A stretch of DNA of 6,410 nucleotides from Bacteroidales bacterium. Lineage in GTDB: Bacteria; Bacteroidota; Bacteroidia; Bacteroidales; Muribaculaceae. The notes beneath the pieces are model-generated. The model did no database searches, was not told where the DNA came from, and saw only the letters and a program-made list of their open reading frames with translations. Location of the stretch: the NCBI GenBank assembly GCA_004554255.1, contig SFNC01000107.1, positions 1 to 6,410 on the forward strand, given 5' to 3'. Position 1 is the stretch's first letter. Each line of letters opens with the position of its first letter. A program made the position numbers and the translations under genes. Positions 1-6,295 of this stretch are shown here, one piece after another.

Positions 1-39
1 GATTCACTTCGCCCGATTTACTTCTGCTGATTCACCAGT

Positions 40-792
40 ATGCCGCGCATTTATTTCATATCGGATATGCACCTTGGTGCTACCTATTTTCCCGATCCAC
101 TGGAGTGGGAAAAGCGAGTAGTGCGCTTTCTCGACTCCATTGCCGGGGATGCCGACGAACTCTATATGCTCGGCGATGTGCTCGATTACTGGTATGAGTA
201 TCGCAATGTCGCTCCCCGTGGTTTTATCAGGTTTTTCGGCGCACTTGCCCGGATGGCCGACAGCGGAGTGAAGATACACTGGTTTATAGGTAATCACGAT
301 ATATGGCTGTTTGATTATCTGCGCAATGAAATAGGCGTGGAAGTCGTTGACGGGTATGTGGTGCGTGATATTATAGGTAAACGTTTTTTCCTTACGCACG
401 GCGACGGTGTGGGGAAACTTAAACCAACATTCCGCTTCCTTCGCGCAATGTTTCGCAGTAAATTCTGCCAGAAACTTTATGCGGCAATCCATCCCCGGTG
501 GACAATTGCCTTCGCTCACGGCTGGTCGAAATCTTCGCGTGGATATTCGCCCGACGATGTGCCGGCTTTTGAAGGTGAGGAAAACGAACCGCTTGTTGTG
601 TTCAGCAAGGAATATCTGCGTGATGTCGACCCGACGATTGATTATTTCGTGTACGGTCATCGGCACATTTTGCTTGACCTTCCCATATCTCCCGAAGGCA
701 CGCGGGTAATCATCCTTGGCGATTGGATTTACCACTTTTCCTATGGAGTTTTCGATGGCGAGACTTTCAGTCTGCATACTTTTAAAGAGTAA
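40..792 (+). CDS. lpxH: UDP-2,3-diacylglucosamine diphosphatase (LpxH-type metallophosphoesterase)
   Basis: A 250-residue calcineurin-like phosphoesterase. LpxH enzymes cleave UDP-2,3-diacylglucosamine to lipid X and UMP at the inner face of the inner membrane, in the lipid A branch of LPS synthesis. The metal-binding motifs are all visible in order: SDMHLG (D9, H11), LGDVLDYW (D46), GNHD (N85, H86, D87), THGDG (H120) and GHRH (H207, H209). Length fits the family (about 240-250 residues). The third motif reads GNHD where E. coli LpxH has GNRD; from memory this is usual in Bacteroidetes homologues, so it is not damage. The C-terminal GVFDGETF stretch also resembles them. The ATG at 40 puts the first motif at residue 9, as expected. 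No Shine-Dalgarno sequence is visible. A TGA at 28-30 could end an upstream gene, so it may be the last gene of an operon. Family assignment is firm; the exact substrate is inferred from homology. Confidence 0.9.
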   Translation: MPRIYFISDMHLGATYFPDPLEWEKRVVRFLDSIAGDADELYMLGDVLDYWYEYRNVAPRGFIRFFGALARMADSGVKIHWFIGNHDIWLFDYLRNEIGVEVVDGYVVRDIIGKRFFLTHGDGVGKLKPTFRFLRAMFRSKFCQKLYAAIHPRWTIAFAHGWSKSSRGYSPDDVPAFEGEENEPLVVFSKEYLRDVDPTIDYFVYGHRHILLDLPISPEGTRVIILGDWIYHFSYGVFDGETFSLHTFKE

Positions 793-1039
793 AAATATGT
801 GAAATAAGGCGCAGATTTCTCGTCGTCATCCAAGAATAGTCTGATTGAAAAATTGTAGAAAAAAGCGAGTTTAGTAGAAATTTTACAGACAAACCGCTTG
901 ATTTAACTATATTTAACAATTGCTGAATAAAATTTATTAATCGACTTAAACGATTGATATATTGAAAGATAAAGCGAAATTTTGGCGATTTTGGCAGTTG
1001 GATGGTTTTAAAAGTATGTCGCAGAACATATTAAAAAAT

Positions 1040-1070
1040 TTTGTGGCTGTGGATAAAAAGTCGACCTTTG
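1040..1070 (+). promoter_or_regulatory. Candidate Bacteroidetes sigma-factor promoter with no gene downstream
   Basis: A TTTG at 1040-1043 fits the -33 element. GACCTTTG at 1063-1070 fits the core of the -7 element (consensus TAnnTTTG): TTTG is exact, the A of the TA matches and the T does not. The spacing of 19 bases is in the usual range. The predicted start is near 1076. The next + strand gene is absent: the strand runs into the terminator at 1127-1159 and then antisense to a glycosyltransferase gene. The motif match is seen directly; promoter activity is inferred. Confidence 0.5.
1048..1056 (-). promoter_or_regulatory. Perfect DnaA-box 9-mer within the candidate promoter spacer
   Basis: TGTGGATAA on the + strand is the exact complement of the consensus DnaA box TTATCCACA. 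It lies between the -33 and -7 elements of the candidate promoter, where bound DnaA would be expected to affect transcription. No second convincing box was found nearby, so a replication origin is unlikely. A chance match in A/T-rich DNA is possible. Confidence 0.3.
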
Positions 1071-1075
1071 TATCG

Positions 1076-1158
1076 CAAACCTAAAACAATCTTTTTTACC
1101 TTAGAAATTGTACCTATTGGAAACCAATAAAAAGGCGCTCGTGATGAGCGCCTTTTTA
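1076..1158 (+). ncRNA. Possible small non-coding RNA, about 80 nt
   Basis: The candidate promoter at 1040-1070 and the intrinsic terminator at 1127-1159 delimit a transcript of about 80 nt with no useful reading frame. It could fold into three hairpins: a weak ACAAT/ATTGT stem (1086-1090 with 1107-1111), a TATTGG-AAA-CCAATA stem-loop (1115-1129), and the terminator stem GGCGCTC/GAGCGCC (1134-1152). The second stem shares bases 1127-1129 with the extended terminator arm. I do not recognise it as a known RNA family. The alternative is that the terminator serves only the opposing glycosyltransferase gene and the promoter is inactive or a relic. The start is uncertain by several bases. Confidence 0.3.
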
Positions 1159-1159
1159 T
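1127..1159. terminator. Bidirectional intrinsic terminator with perfect 14-bp arms
   Basis: A G+C stem GGCGCTC (1134-1140) pairs with GAGCGCC (1146-1152) around the loop GTGAT. It is flanked by five A on the left and five T on the right, and the perfect inverted repeat extends to 14 bp per arm. On the - strand it follows the stop codon of the glycosyltransferase gene (1183) by about 23 bases and ends in a T tract, so it is that gene's natural terminator. It should work equally well on the + strand for transcripts coming from the lpxH side. Confidence 0.85.
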
Positions 1160-1182
1160 GTTTATATCGATACGAAGTGTAG

Positions 1183-2187
1183 TCAGAGGAAGTAGAAGCG
1201 CGAGGCGATGCGCAGAACCGGTGAACCAGGATAGGAGAGGAGGGCGCCTGCTTTGTTTTTCAGACGAACGTCGGGATTGGTCAGTTCAGCCCGGCGCAGA
1301 TTTTGGATTACTCCGATGCAACGCTTTTCAGCATTAGAGTTATCGATGCGGTGGCGATAAAGCAGAAGTAAGGTGTTGAAGTGAGCGCTGAAACTGCGGT
1401 CAGCGACAGCAGCGTCAAGCTCCGGGTAGCGCTGATGCATCCAATTGGTCATTCGATCCACAACATCGAGCACATCAAGTCGCTCTGTGCTCCATCGGTT
1501 CATAAAACTTTGCGGGTTGGTGCGGTAAAAATAGAGCTTTTGTGGAATCACAGCGATGCGCCAAGCCCCTTCAAGGTAGCGGTAAAAGGCATCGAGGTCC
1601 TCAAAACGTGTGCCTTCGCGGAATAAGGCCTCAGGCGTGAGTAGTGACGTATCAAGCAACAGACCACAGGGAGAGTTTAGGATGACCGACTGGTAGAGCG
1701 CTGCGCGCATCGCCTCCTGATAGGTGTATATCGTAGCTTTGCCTGCAATGTCTTTTACAGCATACTCCTCCTGCTTATCCGGAAGTGACTTAAACGGGCA
1801 CCGTTCACCACGGACCATCCCGCAGATTACAGCCTGCGCATCCAGGTCTGTAGCTGTCTGGAGGAGCATCTCCAACATTTGCGGATGGAGCATATCGTCG
1901 GCGTCGACAAAACTGATGTATTTAGTAGCGGTGTGAGCTATGCCGGTATTGCGCGCTTTCGACACACCGCCATGTTCTATGGTCAGCAATTCAAATCGCG
2001 CATCGCAAAAGCAGAATTCTTCGGCTATTTTGCAGGAGCTATCGGTGGATGCATCATCGATAATGAGCACGCGGAAATTGCCGAAAGTTTGTGCTGCAAT
2101 GGATTGCAGGCACTCACGCAGATATGCTTCGGCATTGTAAACCGGCACAACTATGGTGATAATCGGGTTTGTGGAGGCTGTGCTCAT
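1183..2187 (-). CDS. Glycosyltransferase family 2 protein
   Basis: A 334-residue GT-A fold transferase that should move a sugar from a nucleotide-sugar donor onto a glycan or lipid-linked acceptor in the cytoplasm. The N-terminal catalytic domain (about residues 9-110) shows VPVYNAE (15-20), the nucleotide-binding DDASTD (44-49), HGGVSKARNTG (72-82) and the metal-binding DADD (95-98). The acidic pair in RFEDLDAF (E196, D197) is the likely catalytic base region, and YFYRTNPQSFMNR (219-231) is typical of EpsJ-like family 2 enzymes. There is no signal peptide or clear membrane segment; the C-terminal 100 residues are unassigned. The ATG chosen puts the first motif close to the N-terminus as usual. 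The gene stands alone with its own terminator and is divergent from the radical SAM gene. The palindrome at 2192-2205 ends four bases before the start codon. Family is firm; donor and acceptor are unknown. Confidence 0.9.
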   Translation of the reverse strand: MSTASTNPIITIVVPVYNAEAYLRECLQSIAAQTFGNFRVLIIDDASTDSSCKIAEEFCFCDARFELLTIEHGGVSKARNTGIAHTATKYISFVDADDMLHPQMLEMLLQTATDLDAQAVICGMVRGERCPFKSLPDKQEEYAVKDIAGKATIYTYQEAMRAALYQSVILNSPCGLLLDTSLLTPEALFREGTRFEDLDAFYRYLEGAWRIAVIPQKLYFYRTNPQSFMNRWSTERLDVLDVVDRMTNWMHQRYPELDAAVADRSFSAHFNTLLLLYRHRIDNSNAEKRCIGVIQNLRRAELTNPDVRLKNKAGALLSYPGSPVLRIASRFYFL

Positions 2188-2191
2188 AATT

Positions 2192-2205
2192 GGCTGTCGA
2201 CAGCC
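2192..2205. repeat. Perfect 14-bp palindrome beside the glycosyltransferase start codon
   Basis: GGCTGTCGACAGCC equals its own reverse complement. In the - strand mRNA it would end four bases before the AUG and could fold as a 5-bp GGCUG/CAGCC stem with a UCGA tetraloop, covering part of the ribosome landing site. As DNA it could be an operator for a dimeric regulator. The overlapping AGCCGGCTT (2203-2211) also partly matches an inverted copy at about 2240-2249. The palindrome is seen directly; any role is inferred. Confidence 0.5.
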
Positions 2206-2312
2206 GGCTTATGGAAATATCGGCGTTTTACTGCCAGGAAAGCCCGGCTCTGATTATTTAACGTAAACAATTGCCCCAATATTGAGTGGCAGAGATATTT
2301 TACCGATGTATT

Positions 2313-2320
2313 CTGCTTTG
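2313..2320 (+). promoter_or_regulatory. Weak -7-like element for the radical SAM/glycosyltransferase operon
   Basis: CTGCTTTG is the only TTTG on the + strand of the 180-bp divergent intergenic region (2188-2367). It would give a leader of about 40 nt before the ATG at 2368. The TA half of the consensus is missing and no -33 TTTG is placed correctly, so this is only the best available candidate. On the - strand no -7 element is visible for the divergent glycosyltransferase gene. Confidence 0.2.
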
Positions 2321-2367
2321 TGAGCAATATAGCCCCCTGTTGCTGCGTTAAATAAGTATAAGAATTT

Positions 2368-3816
2368 ATGCCGATGAAGCTTACTTTCATAGTCCCGCCA
2401 TGCTTCGACCACAAGCAACCGGCTGAACGTACTGCCGGATGCACCCGTGTGGTCTACCTTGCGCCTAATATATATGAACTCACTGCTGCAGCCGTGCTGG
2501 AGCAAAATCCGGCCGATACGGTGGTGTATCGCGACTTTGTATATCACAAGACTACTCCCGCTGAGTTTGATGCTTTTTTTGCTTCCGATGATTCTGACGT
2601 TTATCTGATTTGGACGGTCAACCTCTCGATCACCACCGACCTTTCGGCTATTGAGGTGCTCCGCCATCACCGGCCCGATGCAAAGGTAGTGCTGATGGGG
2701 CCCGGCGCCACGCATTTCATTGCAAAATGTTTGCCCGACCGAAATGTGTATGTGGTGCGCGGCGAGCCTGAGGCTACGTTGCCCCAGCTGATTGAGGCCA
2801 TCCGCATGGGCCGCACTCCCGAGGCAGTCCGTGGGGTGTCGTGGCTTGGTGAGGATGGTAAGGTTGTGAACAATGCGCCTCGTCCGCTGCTTGATGATTA
2901 TAACCAGCTTCCCTTTGCTGCTCGTCATCTGCTTGGCGATGCAGTGTATCATAACCCCAAACTCAAAACGGGCCCGTATACCACGATGATTACTTCGCGT
3001 AATTGCCCCTACAAGTGCATTTATTGCGTGCCATCGTCGCTGACCTTTGCCCGCGAAATTGAGTTCCGCCGTGAGCATCAGCGCAAACCCACAATTGGAC
3101 TGCGTTCGCCGGAAAATGTGGAAGCAGAGGTGAAAATGCTTGCCGAGCAGGGATATAAGGCCATTGGTTTTATGGACGACAACTTCATCTGGAACGAGCA
3201 GCGCAATGCCGCCATCTGTGATATTATGCAGCGCTACGGTATGGTGTGGGGATGCCAGGCCCGTGCCGATGCCATCACCGAACCGATTGCCAAGAAACTA
3301 TCGGAGAGTGGATGTCTGTATGTCGATCTTGGCGTGGAGTCGTTCAATGAGGAGATTCTGAAATATATCCATAAGAATGAAACGGCCGACGATATCCGTC
3401 GTGCTGTGGCTCTTCTGAAAAAATACCGCGTGCCGGTGAAGCTTAATGTGCTTATCGGTAGCTCGCCGCTTGAAACACGCGAAACGGTGCTCGATACCCT
3501 CCGCGAAACGAAGAAGCTTGGTGTGGATCAAGTGATGTTCAACATCGTTTCCCCCTTCCCCGGCACGGAGTTTTACAAACTGTGCAAAGATAACGGCTGG
3601 CTCGAAACACCTGATTATATTCCGACTGATGTACAGCGCGAGTCGATATTGCGTCTGCCGCACCTCAGTTCGCGCGAAATGGAGCGGATGCTTTTCCGCA
3701 ACAATATAAGCTTCTTCCTGCGCCCCTCGTTTGTCTGGCGGCAGGTTCGCCGATTCCGCAGCCTGTCGGAATTTGGGCACGCATTTAAAGCACTGAAAAT
3801 AAAACTTTTCGGTTGA
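2368..3816 (+). CDS. B12-binding-domain radical SAM protein (BchE-like class), function unknown
   Basis: A 482-residue enzyme. Residues about 3-150 form a Rossmann-like cobalamin-binding-type domain, ending in the recognisable VVRGEPEATLPQLIEAI segment. The usual DxHxxG cobalamin-ligand motif is not visible, as in many BchE-like members. The radical SAM core starts at about 203 with CPYKCIYC (C213, C217, C220), which binds the 4Fe-4S cluster that cleaves S-adenosylmethionine. It continues through RSPENVEAE (246-254), FMDDNF (268-273), CQARAD (296-301), LGVESFNEEIL (321-331) and SPFPGTEFY (395-403). The tail (about 445-482) is rich in basic and aromatic residues and may touch a membrane. Family members methylate or rearrange unactivated carbons in lipids, pigments and secondary metabolites; nothing here fixes the substrate. 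A second ATG at 2374 (MKLTFIVPP) is an equally good start. The stop overlaps the next gene's start by one base (TGATG), so the two are probably translationally coupled and share a pathway. Confidence 0.88.
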   Translation: MPMKLTFIVPPCFDHKQPAERTAGCTRVVYLAPNIYELTAAAVLEQNPADTVVYRDFVYHKTTPAEFDAFFASDDSDVYLIWTVNLSITTDLSAIEVLRHHRPDAKVVLMGPGATHFIAKCLPDRNVYVVRGEPEATLPQLIEAIRMGRTPEAVRGVSWLGEDGKVVNNAPRPLLDDYNQLPFAARHLLGDAVYHNPKLKTGPYTTMITSRNCPYKCIYCVPSSLTFAREIEFRREHQRKPTIGLRSPENVEAEVKMLAEQGYKAIGFMDDNFIWNEQRNAAICDIMQRYGMVWGCQARADAITEPIAKKLSESGCLYVDLGVESFNEEILKYIHKNETADDIRRAVALLKKYRVPVKLNVLIGSSPLETRETVLDTLRETKKLGVDQVMFNIVSPFPGTEFYKLCKDNGWLETPDYIPTDVQRESILRLPHLSSREMERMLFRNNISFFLRPSFVWRQVRRFRSLSEFGHAFKALKIKLFG

Positions 3817-4586
3817 TGAGCCAGGACGTCGAAATATCGGTTGTGATTCTCACTTGCAATCAGCGCGACCTCACGTTGCGCTGCCTGCAATCGTTGTCAC
3901 TGCTTATATCCCGGCCCGACTGCGAGATTATCATTGTCGACAACGGTTCGACCGACGGCACACAGGATGCAGTCAAATCTCGTTGCCCGGAAATACGTTA
4001 TCAGCGATTCAATACCAATCGGGGCGTGGCAGCAGGGAGAAATACCGGTTTGCGCTTGGCGTCGGGCCGTAATCTTATGATTCTTGATAACGATACTGTG
4101 GCCTCGGCTGATGCAATCCTTGCGTTGTCGGCTATTTTGGATAACGACCGCACTATTGGATTGGTGGCGCCAAAACTTGTCGATGCCGATGGCGCTGTGC
4201 AGAGTAGCTTCCGCTCATTCCCCGGAGTAATTGCAAAGCTGGGTAATCTGCTCCGCGGCAAACGGGCAAGCGGATTGGCTCGCACTGTGCCTGACTCACC
4301 GGTTGAGCCGTTTTATGTAATCGGAGCAGCGCAGATGTTTCCGCGAGAGGTATATGAGGCGACGGGCGGTCTGGACGAAAAGATTTTTTATGGCCCCGAA
4401 GATGCCGATTTCTGTATGGCCGTCAGGGCGCAGGGGAGGCGAGTGGTGTATGATCCTTCGGTGACGATACGCCACGACTGGCAGCGAGCTACATCCTCAG
4501 CGCGCGCCGGGCTGTCTCCCGCCTGGCGCGTACATCTCAAAGGTTTGCTCTATTTCTGGCGCAAGCACCGCCGATTTCTTTATTAG
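3816..4586 (+). CDS. Glycosyltransferase family 2 protein (WbbL/rhamnosyltransferase-like)
   Basis: A 256-residue GT-A transferase of the subgroup that includes WbbL-type rhamnosyltransferases of O-antigen and cell-wall glycan synthesis. Visible motifs: VVILTCNQ (9-16), VDNGSTDG (41-48) for the nucleotide, NRGVAAGRNTG (68-78), the metal-binding DND (91-93), VAPKLVDADG (117-126), and FYGPEDADFC (191-200) with the acidic residues of the catalytic base region, followed by H220 in IRHDW. The C-terminus (HLKGLLYFWRKHRR) is the normal basic end of this family, so the protein is full length, with no obvious transmembrane segment. An in-frame TTG lies at 3813, but the ATG at 3816 is the better start and creates the TGATG overlap with the radical SAM gene. 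Rhamnose as donor sugar is only suggested by family resemblance. It may act on the product or the carrier handled by its partner. Confidence 0.9.
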   Translation: MSQDVEISVVILTCNQRDLTLRCLQSLSLLISRPDCEIIIVDNGSTDGTQDAVKSRCPEIRYQRFNTNRGVAAGRNTGLRLASGRNLMILDNDTVASADAILALSAILDNDRTIGLVAPKLVDADGAVQSSFRSFPGVIAKLGNLLRGKRASGLARTVPDSPVEPFYVIGAAQMFPREVYEATGGLDEKIFYGPEDADFCMAVRAQGRRVVYDPSVTIRHDWQRATSSARAGLSPAWRVHLKGLLYFWRKHRRFLY

Positions 4587-4625
4587 TGTTATCTTCACAC
4601 CGATTGTGTCGGCGGAAAATTCGCG

Positions 4626-4649
4626 TGCCGGCCCGGGCCCGGGGCGGCA
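4626..4649 (-). terminator. Very G+C-rich hairpin between converging genes, probable guaB terminator
   Basis: The arms TGCCGGCCC and GGGGCGGCA pair with a single G-G mismatch, the first arm on the left and the second on the right, around a GGGCCC centre that can close further. On the - strand the hairpin lies about 30 bases past the guaB stop and is followed, after a short gap, by AATTTTCC, a weak T tract. On the + strand no T tract follows, so termination of the glycosyltransferase operon there is less certain; a weak CCGA/TCGG stem near 4600-4613 is the only other candidate. Confidence 0.45.
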
Positions 4650-4677
4650 GATTATTCAACAGCAGTTGTGCTCCCTA

Positions 4678-6159
4678 TCAACGGGAGGATGCGGAGTAGT
4701 TGGGAGCCTCGGAGGTGATGGCTACATCGTGGGGGTGGCTTTCAGCTACACCTGCATTGGTGATACGGGTGAAGCGGGCCTTGTGGAGCGCGTCGATGTC
4801 GGGGGCGCCGCAATAGCCCATACCGGCACGCAGACCGCCGAGCATCTGATATACCACCTCATAGAGCGAGCCTTTGTAGGGCACACGGGCGGCAATGCCT
4901 TCCGGCACAAGCTTCTTCGTGTCGGTCTCGTTGGCCTGGAAATAGCGATCCTTCGAGCCTTTTTCCATTGCTTCGAGCGAACCCATACCGCGATATGATT
5001 TATATTTTCGGCCGTTGTAGATGATGGTGTCGCCGGGCGATTCCTCCACACCGGCAAGCATACCGCCGAGCATTACGCTCCAGCCACCTGCGGCAAGAGC
5101 TTTCACGATGTCGCCGCTATAGCGGATACCGCCGTCGGCAATCAGAGGCACCCCGGTGCCTTCAAGTGCTTTGGCTACATCGTAAACGGCTGAAAGCTGG
5201 GGAACACCCACACCGGCAATGATGCGGGTGGTGCAGATTGAGCCGGGGCCGATACCCACTTTCACGCCGTCGGCGCCATTTTCCACGAGGAATTTGGCAG
5301 CGTCGCCGGTGGCGATATTGCCCACGACTACATCTATTTCGGGGTATTTCTCTTTTACTGCGCGGAGCACACCAACCACACCGGCTGAATGGCCGTGAGC
5401 CGTGTCGATGACGATGGCATCGGCACCGGCGGCTACGAGAGCGTCGACACGCTGCATAGAGTCGGCTGTTACGCCTACACCGGCAGCTACACGAAGGCGG
5501 CCCAGACGGTCCTTGCAGGCGTTGGGCTTATCCTTGGCCTTGGTGATGTCTTTGTAGGTGACCAGGCCGATAAGGCGGCCATCCTTGTCGACAACGGGGA
5601 GCTTTTCTATTTTGTGTTTCTGGAGGATGTCGGCAGCCTCTTCGAGGTTGGTCGACTGATCGGTTGTGACGAGGTTTTTAGAGGTCATCACCTCGTCGAT
5701 TTTGCGGGAGAGGTCGCGCTCGAAGCGGAGGTCGCGGTTGGTGACGATGCCCACCAGCCGACGCTGATCGTCGACTACGGGTATGCCGCCGATGTGGTAT
5801 TCCTCCATCATTTTCAGCGCGTCGGCTACAGTGGAGCCGCGCAGGATGGTCACGGGGTCGTAAATCATACCGTTTTCAGCACGTTTTACGGCGTGAACCT
5901 GACGGGCCTGCTCCTCAATCGACATATTTTTGTGAATCACACCTATGCCACCCTCGCGGGCAATGGCAATAGCCATCTTCGCCTCGGTCACTGTGTCCAT
6001 AGCGGCCGAAACGAGTGGTACGTTCAAAACAATGTTGCGTGAAAACTTGGTCCGGAGCCTTACATCTCTGGGGAGAACCTCTGAATAGGCGGGGATGAGC
6101 AGGACATCATCGAATGTGAGCCCGTCCATCGCAACGCGGTCTGCAATAAATGACGACAT
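4678..6159 (-). CDS. guaB: IMP dehydrogenase
   Basis: A 493-residue enzyme that oxidises IMP to XMP with NAD+, the rate-limiting step of guanine nucleotide synthesis in the cytosol. The (beta/alpha)8 barrel is interrupted by two CBS domains (about residues 100-155 and 158-210, with GGIPVVDD and KLPVVDKDG). Barrel signatures: FDDVLLIPAYSEVLPRDV (16-33), the catalytic loop GIGPGSICTTR with nucleophile C309, the phosphate-binding IADGGIRYSGD (340-350), the flap DRYFQ (R405, Y406) and LVPEGIAARVPYKG (417-430). The flap lead-in AGVEESPGDTIIYNGRK looks Bacteroidetes-like. Length matches the family (about 490). The start with MSSFIADRV ahead of MDGLTFDDV matches relatives, so the first ATG is chosen rather than the one ten codons in. 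It converges on the glycosyltransferase operon and has its own promoter at 6198-6205. Strong G/C third-position bias fits high expression. Confidence 0.98.
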   Translation of the reverse strand: MSSFIADRVAMDGLTFDDVLLIPAYSEVLPRDVRLRTKFSRNIVLNVPLVSAAMDTVTEAKMAIAIAREGGIGVIHKNMSIEEQARQVHAVKRAENGMIYDPVTILRGSTVADALKMMEEYHIGGIPVVDDQRRLVGIVTNRDLRFERDLSRKIDEVMTSKNLVTTDQSTNLEEAADILQKHKIEKLPVVDKDGRLIGLVTYKDITKAKDKPNACKDRLGRLRVAAGVGVTADSMQRVDALVAAGADAIVIDTAHGHSAGVVGVLRAVKEKYPEIDVVVGNIATGDAAKFLVENGADGVKVGIGPGSICTTRIIAGVGVPQLSAVYDVAKALEGTGVPLIADGGIRYSGDIVKALAAGGWSVMLGGMLAGVEESPGDTIIYNGRKYKSYRGMGSLEAMEKGSKDRYFQANETDTKKLVPEGIAARVPYKGSLYEVVYQMLGGLRAGMGYCGAPDIDALHKARFTRITNAGVAESHPHDVAITSEAPNYSASSR

Positions 6160-6197
6160 ATATTATTTCTAAATATTTGCTCGTATGATATTGCCTG

Positions 6198-6205
6198 CAA
6201 AGATA
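6198..6205 (-). promoter_or_regulatory. guaB promoter, exact Bacteroidetes -7 element
   Basis: On the - strand this reads TATCTTTG, a full match to TAnnTTTG. The start of transcription would fall near 6191, giving a leader of roughly 30 nt to the ATG at 6159. At the -33 position, 19-21 bases further upstream (about 6224-6229), only a weak GTGG-like match is seen. The leader is A/T-rich (TTAGAAATAATAT just before the ATG) with no Shine-Dalgarno sequence, as is usual in this phylum. No purine riboswitch fold is possible in so short a leader. Confidence 0.75.
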
Positions 6206-6295
6206 ATGATTTTTCGCCGAATATCCACCGCTCTCCCCCTATATTTTTTTTAAGTATTGAAAATCGTTATCGCAATTCAGACTATATGAAAGATT

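Larger units (their letters stand above)
793..1182. other. A/T-rich intergenic region between lpxH and a convergent glycosyltransferase gene
   Basis: This 390-base stretch has no convincing reading frame on either strand. The left part (about 793-1030) is strongly A/T-rich with only weak short inverted repeats, for example AATCG/CGATT near 938-956, and no clear terminator for lpxH. The right part (about 1040-1159) holds a promoter-like motif, a DnaA-box 9-mer and a strong terminator, listed separately. I found no tRNA-like fold and no gene remnant. The region is longer than needed for two converging genes, which is why a small RNA is considered. Confidence 0.8.

Noticed and set aside
1..30. 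Possible C-terminal end of an upstream gene (TGA at 28-30, last residues SLRPIYFC)
   Set aside because: Only nine codons are visible, with no recognisable family, and the other + strand frames are also open here; not enough to call a gene.
4..777. Long open frame of 257 codons on the - strand opposite lpxH
   Set aside because: It is fully antisense to a clearly conserved phosphatase, has no recognisable motif, and is expected from the codon composition of lpxH.
793..1182. Replication origin, suggested by A/T-richness and a DnaA box
   Set aside because: Only one convincing DnaA box is present; no box cluster and no clear unwinding-element repeats were found.
1141..1182. Mini reading frame overlapping the terminator (starting at GTG/ATG 1141-1146)
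   Set aside because: About a dozen codons lying within the terminator arm, with no sign of translation signals.
2254..3078. Open frame of 274 codons on the - strand over the radical SAM gene
   Set aside because: Antisense to conserved B12-binding and radical SAM motifs, with no recognisable domain of its own.
3813..3815. TTG as start codon of the second glycosyltransferase
   Set aside because: The adjacent ATG at 3816 is a better start and gives the common TGATG stop-start overlap; TTG would add a single residue.
4606..4998. Open frame of 130 codons on the + strand overlapping the end of guaB
   Set aside because: It uses a GTG start, lies antisense to conserved guaB sequence, and resembles no protein.
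5389..6042. Open frame of 217 codons on the + strand inside guaB
   Set aside because: Mirror frame of a strongly codon-biased housekeeping gene; the hydrophobic and glycine-rich translation is typical of such shadows.
6160..6197. Purine riboswitch in the guaB leader
   Set aside because: The leader from the predicted start site is only about 30 nt, too short for any known purine riboswitch aptamer.
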